Below are positions 59,681 through 64,000 of a stretch of 64,000 nt of DNA, in pieces. Position 1 is the first letter of the stretch. Each line of letters begins with the position of its first letter. Made by a program: the position numbers and the translations under genes. The notes under the pieces are model-generated. The model was given only the letters and a program-made list of their open reading frames with translations, was not told the origin of the DNA and did no database searches. Source of the stretch: Cryptomeria japonica (taxonomy: Eukaryota; Streptophyta; Pinopsida; Cupressales; Cupressaceae); the NCBI RefSeq assembly GCF_030272615.1, contig NC_081408.1:769385336-769449335 (forward strand), given 5' to 3'.

Positions 59681-60770
59681 GTATGCTCAATGGCACGATA
59701 CAACATGTTAAGGGTGTTAACAAACATCGATTCAATTAGGTAGAGATTGGATGCACCATAATGTCAAATGGGTGGATGGATAGAAGGAATTAAACATTCA
59801 TCAACTTCTCTGTCTTGTGATATTGGCACAATCTTTTTGAAATCCATGTGTGCATTAGATAGGATCAAATTTGTGTTTGCATTGTTCAAGTTGTTTGATG
59901 AGGTGGTCATGGATGTATAGTTATCAAATGTGGTTCAGTTTATTATAGACAATATTGTTACTGAGAGACCTTTGATGGGCAAGTAGCCCTCTATATTTTT
60001 TATCTTGTGTGCCACACATTGCCTTTATATAACCCAAGAGGACTTTGGAAAACTTGAATGAGTTAAGGAGTTATTGCAAAAGGCTCATACAGTTACCAAG
60101 TTCATCTACAATCATATGAGGGTGTTATGTATAATATAGTCTTTAATAGAGGGCAAGGAGTTAGTTTGAACAAGGGTGACAAGGTTTGCTACACACTTGC
60201 ATTGCAGATTTTTTGCCAACAAAAAATGAATTTGAAGCGAATGCTCATTTCAAATGGGTGGATGGAGTTTGGCTTCACAAATCAAACAAATGGCATAATA
60301 TTGGCAGAGTACATATATTTTATGAGTTTTGGGATATGGCTGAACAAGTAGAAAATTGAAGGCCTCTAGTAAAAGTTTTGAGGCCAGTGGATGGAGAGAA
60401 ATCGCCCATGGGCTATTTGTATGAGGCCATCAATAGGGCCTAGAGGGTGATGAGGGAAATATGGAAAATAATAGGGATAGGTATCTGCCATTATGGGACA
60501 TAATCAAAACGAGATAGGATTGACAAATGCATCCCCCTCTCCATAGTTTTGATTACTATTGAAATCCGACATTGCTAGCTCATCATTCAAAGATGATGAT
60601 TTTAATGTCAAAAACGGCTTATTCATGTCCATGGATAAAATGTTCCCTACCTCAAAAAAATTGTAGGCAATTATGGAACAATTGCCAATGTATAAGTAGA
60701 CAAGGGATTTTTCTCAAAATGGTTGTTGTGCAAGATGAGAAGACCTTCAAATTAGAGAGACTATAAACAT

Positions 60771-60975
60771 TGAATAGTCTCTATTTTATGGACATGTTCA
60801 TCAAAGGTGTTAAGCTTTCAGTATATTTGACATGATATCATCTCATAATAATTTGTGCTCTTAAGCAAAATGGTAATATTTTCTAGACCTAGAAACTAAA
60901 AATATTAGATGGATGGTGAAACACATTTTGAGCTAGCCATGTAGTTCATCTACTTGCAAGCATATTTGGAGTGTT
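60771..60975. other. hAT 3' remainder
   Basis: AT-rich sequence after the last recognisable transposase motif. No hAT dimerisation domain or terminal repeat is recognisable before the LTR at 60976. Confidence 0.4.
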
Positions 60976-61309
60976 TGTTTACTCCCGATTGGGTGTGTCT
61001 TTAGTGACTAGGAATAAACAGAATGAAGTATATCACATAACAGGAACATAAAATACATAGCATGTAAAACACAAAAAACATATGGCAGAAAGATCAGCTT
61101 TTATTTCCAACATGAAATAACAATAGTACATCCTCCCTTCCCTGGATACAATATATAGATAAATATTACCCGACGGTTGGTTAAGGCCACCAACCGTCAA
61201 CAACTGCCAACTGACTCTCGGAAGGTAAAAGGTTATTACATTTGCCATTTATTGAACCTAACAAGTTTTTTTTATTTAATTACCGATGGCATATTTGTTG
61301 TCTACATCA
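60976..61309 (-). repeat. Inverted copy of the coiled-coil element's 3' LTR
   Basis: On the minus strand it starts TGATGTAGACAACAAATATG right after a run of G (polypurine tract, 61328-61311) and ends CGGGAGTAAACA. It matches 54811-55140, including the GTTGGCAGTTGTTGACGG inverted repeat and TTCTGCCATATG. Direction is opposite to the copy at 54811. Confidence 0.78.
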
Positions 61310-61371
61310 GCTGCCCCCCCCCCCAAAAAAAAAGTTTGTCTTCTAGATGACAGATAAGAATGGGGCTAAGA

Positions 61372-61914
61372 CTACAAAACTAGTGCAAGGGAGAGGGATG
61401 AAGAGACGTCCTTGGAGCCGCCGAAGGTGTCGGAGTTGATGGCGTGCTGGATGCAGCCAGTTTCTCCTGAAGTCGTTGCACTTGTGTAGTGCGGAGCTGC
61501 AAATCCCCTTGAGCCACCAATTCCTACTCCCTGCTTTTCTTCACAAACTGGACGGTTGATTTTAGGTCTCTGTCTTGGATCTGCACTCAAGCCTCCAGCT
61601 CCTGTATCCTAGCCACTTGTTGCTGTAGTTGGTCCTCAAGAGTGGCCCAATGCTCCCTATCTGAGCTGGCAAGCTGGGTTTGCTGAGCAAGTTGTTCTTC
61701 CACCGAGGCTACTTTTGCTGTCAACTCACTCAAAGTCTCTTGAGCAACCTCGGCTTGCAGAATCATGTTTGCACATACTACCTTAGCCTCCTGTAATGTA
61801 GTCTGAGCATGACGCATCATGTAAAACCTCTCTTTGAATTTTGCCTCCAGAGTGTGTATGTCGGCCATAATCCTAGCATACTGGCTAGTTGCTGCTGGCA
61901 GTGTAGGTCGCTAG
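61372..61914 (-). pseudogene. C-terminal end of a second coiled-coil retroelement protein
   Basis: The minus frame 61868-61590 reads as a long coiled coil (LEAKFKERFYMMRHAQTTLQ, ELTAKVASVEEQLAQQTQLA, ALEDQLQQQVARIQELEA by heptads). 61590-61372 continues in another frame and ends shortly before the polypurine tract and LTR. It corresponds to the region 53690-54090 of the plus-strand copy. Its N-terminal part was cut off by the insertion of the gypsy element at 61915 and would lie beyond the window. Confidence 0.62.
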
Positions 61915-63219
61915 TGTAATGGGCACCCCCTGTTCGGCACTAAATTTATGTCCTTTTTACTTAGTGTAATTTTGTCAAACAGTTGGCTTGCAAGTTGACT
62001 ACTGGATTTTTTGGTTCTTGATTTGCAATAGGATAAATTGGATAAATTGATATTTATTGTAAAGCTTTCAAAGTTTATTCAATAAAAACAACCAGACATA
62101 TCAAATACCAAAACAAGAAGATTAATGTTGATGGTATTTATTTAATTCCAACTCCAAGCATACAAATCAGATCTGAAGAATATTACAAACCATATGATAA
62201 TAAACAAATTCAAACCTGAACTCCACAAGTATAGAACCTGCTGAAAACACTGTTCACACACTGTAGCTGCACTATTCACGGCACTGTAGCATTTTTACTA
62301 TTCACGTGGCACTGTAGCAAAACACTATTCACGCAGTACTGTAGCAAATCACTATTCACGCGGTACTGTAGCAAAACACTATTCACGCGTGCTGTAGCAA
62401 AACACTATTCACGCAACACTGTAGCAAAAACACTATTCACGTGGTACTGTAGCAAAAACACTATTCACGTGCACTGTAGCAAAATCAATATCTTCAAATC
62501 TGCACTTTCAAACCCCTGTAAAAACATCATGCGAGAGCACCAAATGAAGCCCAATGTGTTTCCTGAATGAAAACACCATTAATCCTCCTGACTGTGTTTT
62601 TCAACAGCGAAGAGAATGCTAGCAAAGAGGGATTCCGTCTTCCAAGCCCAATAATCAGATCTCTACGAAATCCAACAGCATAACATTAATCTCATCCCAG
62701 CCTACCCCAAAAGAGAGCTCTCAACCTCCATTTATATCTTCTTCCTAGATGCAAACACTTCATTTCCTAAATGTGGGATAATACATTTTAGAATAAAATA
62801 TTATTTCTCACAATGTACACATTAAAGGGAACTTTTAATATTTTAAACATTACTTTATATTCCCAACCTTATAATATAACGATAAAGTTAAATATTTAAT
62901 TTAACTTTACACTTTATCGTTAAATATTAAAACATTGTTGATAATCCCTTTAAATCATTGTCGCCTTCAAATATTTTCTACTGATAATTATGCCAACCAG
63001 GGAAACACTAAAAATTTCAAGTCACTGCTTGGAGACTAACTTACTATAAATAGTAAGTGTCTAGAAACCCTGTCAAAGCAGCACCGATTGGTCTGAAACT
63101 GAAAACACCTAGGCCAAAACACCTCAGGATCCCACCAATGTCCTTGTTAGCCTTCGAGACCGTGTCAGAATAAGCTAACGACACCCCATATCATGTTGCG
63201 CTAAAAAGGGGACATTACA
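61915..63219 (-). repeat. 3' LTR of a gypsy chromovirus
   Basis: Plus-strand ends TGTAATGGGCACCCCC and AAAGGGGACATTACA, 1,305 bp. At 63220 the element's polypurine tract begins (minus strand CAAGGGGGGCGGAC). The LTR begins inside the coiled-coil pseudogene, so it is the younger insertion. It contains a minisatellite at 62247-62484. The LTR at the start of the window looks related. Confidence 0.85.
62247..62484. repeat. Nine-copy minisatellite in the gypsy LTR
   Basis: Units of 24-31 bp of the form CTATTCACG(N)3-5ACTGTAGCAAAACA, repeated about nine times with variation mostly in the three to five bases after CACG and in the A-run. Confidence 0.9.
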
Positions 63220-64000
63220 GTCCGCCCCCCTTGAAATTGCTTGTCCTCAAGCAAATTCGGTCCTGAATGTTGCAATACCTGCTCATTCTCCCATGTAGCA
63301 TCCTCATCTGGCAGGTCTCTCCATTTCACCAAGTATTCCTTAACGATTCTGTTCCTGAGTGTCCTTTCCCTGACATCCAGAATAGCTTTGGGTACTAACA
63401 CAAGCTTCCCCTCCTCATCCAAAGGGGGTAAATCTGCAGAAGGCACTACACTCTGACCAATGGCTTTCTTAAGCCTAGACACATGAAACACATTGTGCAC
63501 CCAACTGCCCTCTGGAAGCTCAAGCTCATAGGCGACTTCGCCCACTCTGCGAATCACCCTGTAGGGACCATAAAATCTAGGCTTCAATTTTTCAGCTCCG
63601 CTCTTCTTGAGTGATGACTGTCTATATGGTTGTAGCCTCAAGTAAACCATATCCCCTACCTCAAAACTACGCTCTATTCGGTGCTGATCAGCGTACAATT
63701 TCTGTTGATTCTGGGCCTGCTGTATATTCTCCTTGAGCACTTTCAGGATGTCCTGACTATCCTGCAATAAGTTTTTGGCTTTGGGCACTCTGTTGTCCCC
63801 CAAAACTAAATCCATGAAGCTAGGTGCGTCATAACCATAGAGTGCCATGAAAGGAGTCATCCTGATGGACATATGATAAGTGGTGTTATAACAATACTCT
63901 CCCATATGCAACCATCTGACCCAAGCCTTTTGTTGTGCAGTTACATAGTTCCTCAAATATCCCTCCACCCATTTATTCACAATCTCTATTTGCCCATCTG
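63201..64000 (-). CDS. Ty3/gypsy integrase C-terminus with chromodomain (partial)
   Basis: An open minus-strand frame of 259 codons (63980-63201) without stops, continuing past the window edge. The first part is the integrase core end (WVRWLHMGEYCYNTTYHMSI, TPFMALYGYDAPSF). The integrase C-terminal domain follows (FEVGDMVYLRLQPYRQSSLK, KLKPRFYGPYRVIRRVGEVA, VFHVSRLKK). The last part is a chromodomain (AILDVRERTLRN, EYLVKWRDLPDEDATWENE), which targets chromovirus integration to marked chromatin. It ends EDKQFQGGRTVMSPF across the polypurine tract and into the LTR. The intact frame suggests a recent insertion compared with the other elements here. Confidence 0.93.
   Translation of the reverse strand, partial: DGQIEIVNKWVEGYLRNYVTAQQKAWVRWLHMGEYCYNTTYHMSIRMTPFMALYGYDAPSFMDLVLGDNRVPKAKNLLQDSQDILKVLKENIQQAQNQQKLYADQHRIERSFEVGDMVYLRLQPYRQSSLKKSGAEKLKPRFYGPYRVIRRVGEVAYELELPEGSWVHNVFHVSRLKKAIGQSVVPSADLPPLDEEGKLVLVPKAILDVRERTLRNRIVKEYLVKWRDLPDEDATWENEQVLQHSGPNLLEDKQFQGGRTVMSPF

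Larger units (their letters stand above)
55474..60770 (+). pseudogene. hAT transposase pseudogene split by two solo LTRs
   Basis: Three coding parts lie in order. 55474-55556 has the BED-finger segment GDTYHFKWHLVNEVGHGTT. 57057-57486 holds the linker region. 59686-60770 has GCTIMSNGWMDRRN (about 59730), NVVQFIIDNIVTERPLMGK and FIYNHMRVL (about 59930-60120). Next comes the frame 60127-60351 with TLALQIFCQQKMNLKRML, then MGYLYEAINRA (about 60400) and RYLPLWDIIK. This is the DUF659-containing hAT lineage, also seen on the minus strand at 24718. Several stops show that it is dead. Removal of the inserts 55557-57051 and 57487-59680 with one copy of each duplication makes the parts contiguous. Confidence 0.82.
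48910..64000 (+). other. Start of a further giant intron (over 15 kb)
   Basis: No sequence resembling the expected next exon (the block ending in FDHEEVGS) was found between 48910 and 64000 on the plus strand. The region is filled with the transposons listed below. 48910-49374 is plain intronic DNA. This assumes that the gene is intact beyond the window. Confidence 0.7.

Noticed and set aside
48910-64000. Possible downstream aspartyl aminopeptidase exon with HEEVGS
   Set aside because: No such motif found in the plus-strand translation; a short stretch at 49189-49240 looked promising but has no similarity.

Overview
The window looks like a piece of a large, transposon-rich plant nuclear genome. 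A gymnosperm such as a conifer or ginkgo is my best guess. The evidence is AT-rich non-coding DNA, copia, gypsy and hAT elements stacked inside one another, many solo LTRs, and a single host gene whose short exons lie kilobases apart. The species assignment is inference.

Host gene. Five exons on the + strand (3307-3385, 17259-17461, 18029-18098, 48151-48288, 48754-48909) encode consecutive parts of a plant aspartyl aminopeptidase (peptidase family M18, DNPEP/DAP-like). All internal junctions are GT...AG and the phases agree. Only 646 coding bases occur over 45.6 kb. The introns measure 13,873, 567, 30,052 and 465 bp, and the last one runs more than 15 kb out of the window. The 5' exons and the 3' exons (with the remaining metal ligands) lie outside. 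Nearly everything else is intronic transposon DNA.

Intron 3386-17258 holds an old minus-strand copia element (4836-12226). A 1.85-kb insert carrying a uridine-kinase-like pseudogene has split it, and so has a 394-bp MITE-like insert. The intron also holds broken gypsy gag and RT pieces and a solo LTR (14617-16288).

Intron 18099-48150 holds a long LTR-like region with an 800-bp pyrimidine tract (19280-23563), a broken hAT transposase with a long hairpin (24718-26977), and a solo LTR (26978-27913). After these comes a nest: a gag-only copia element (28382-38745) has in its 3' LTR a three-LTR tandem array (29073-36426), one LTR of which contains a solo LTR (33346-35913), which contains another solo LTR (33482-34289). 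Next is a gag-protease-only element (39252-47571) with a solo LTR in its gag and a TRIM-sized element in its 5' LTR. Most insertions have readable 5-bp target duplications, which give their order.

Beyond 48909 there is a further LTR-like region (49375 on) and a non-autonomous element encoding an unrecognised protein with a coiled-coil tail (52137-55140). A hAT transposase gene split by two solo LTRs follows (55474-60770), then an inverted second copy of the coiled-coil element's 3' end (60976-61914), and finally the 3' LTR and integrase/chromodomain end of a gypsy chromovirus (61915-64000). Several of these elements carry internal arrays of short hairpin-forming repeats.
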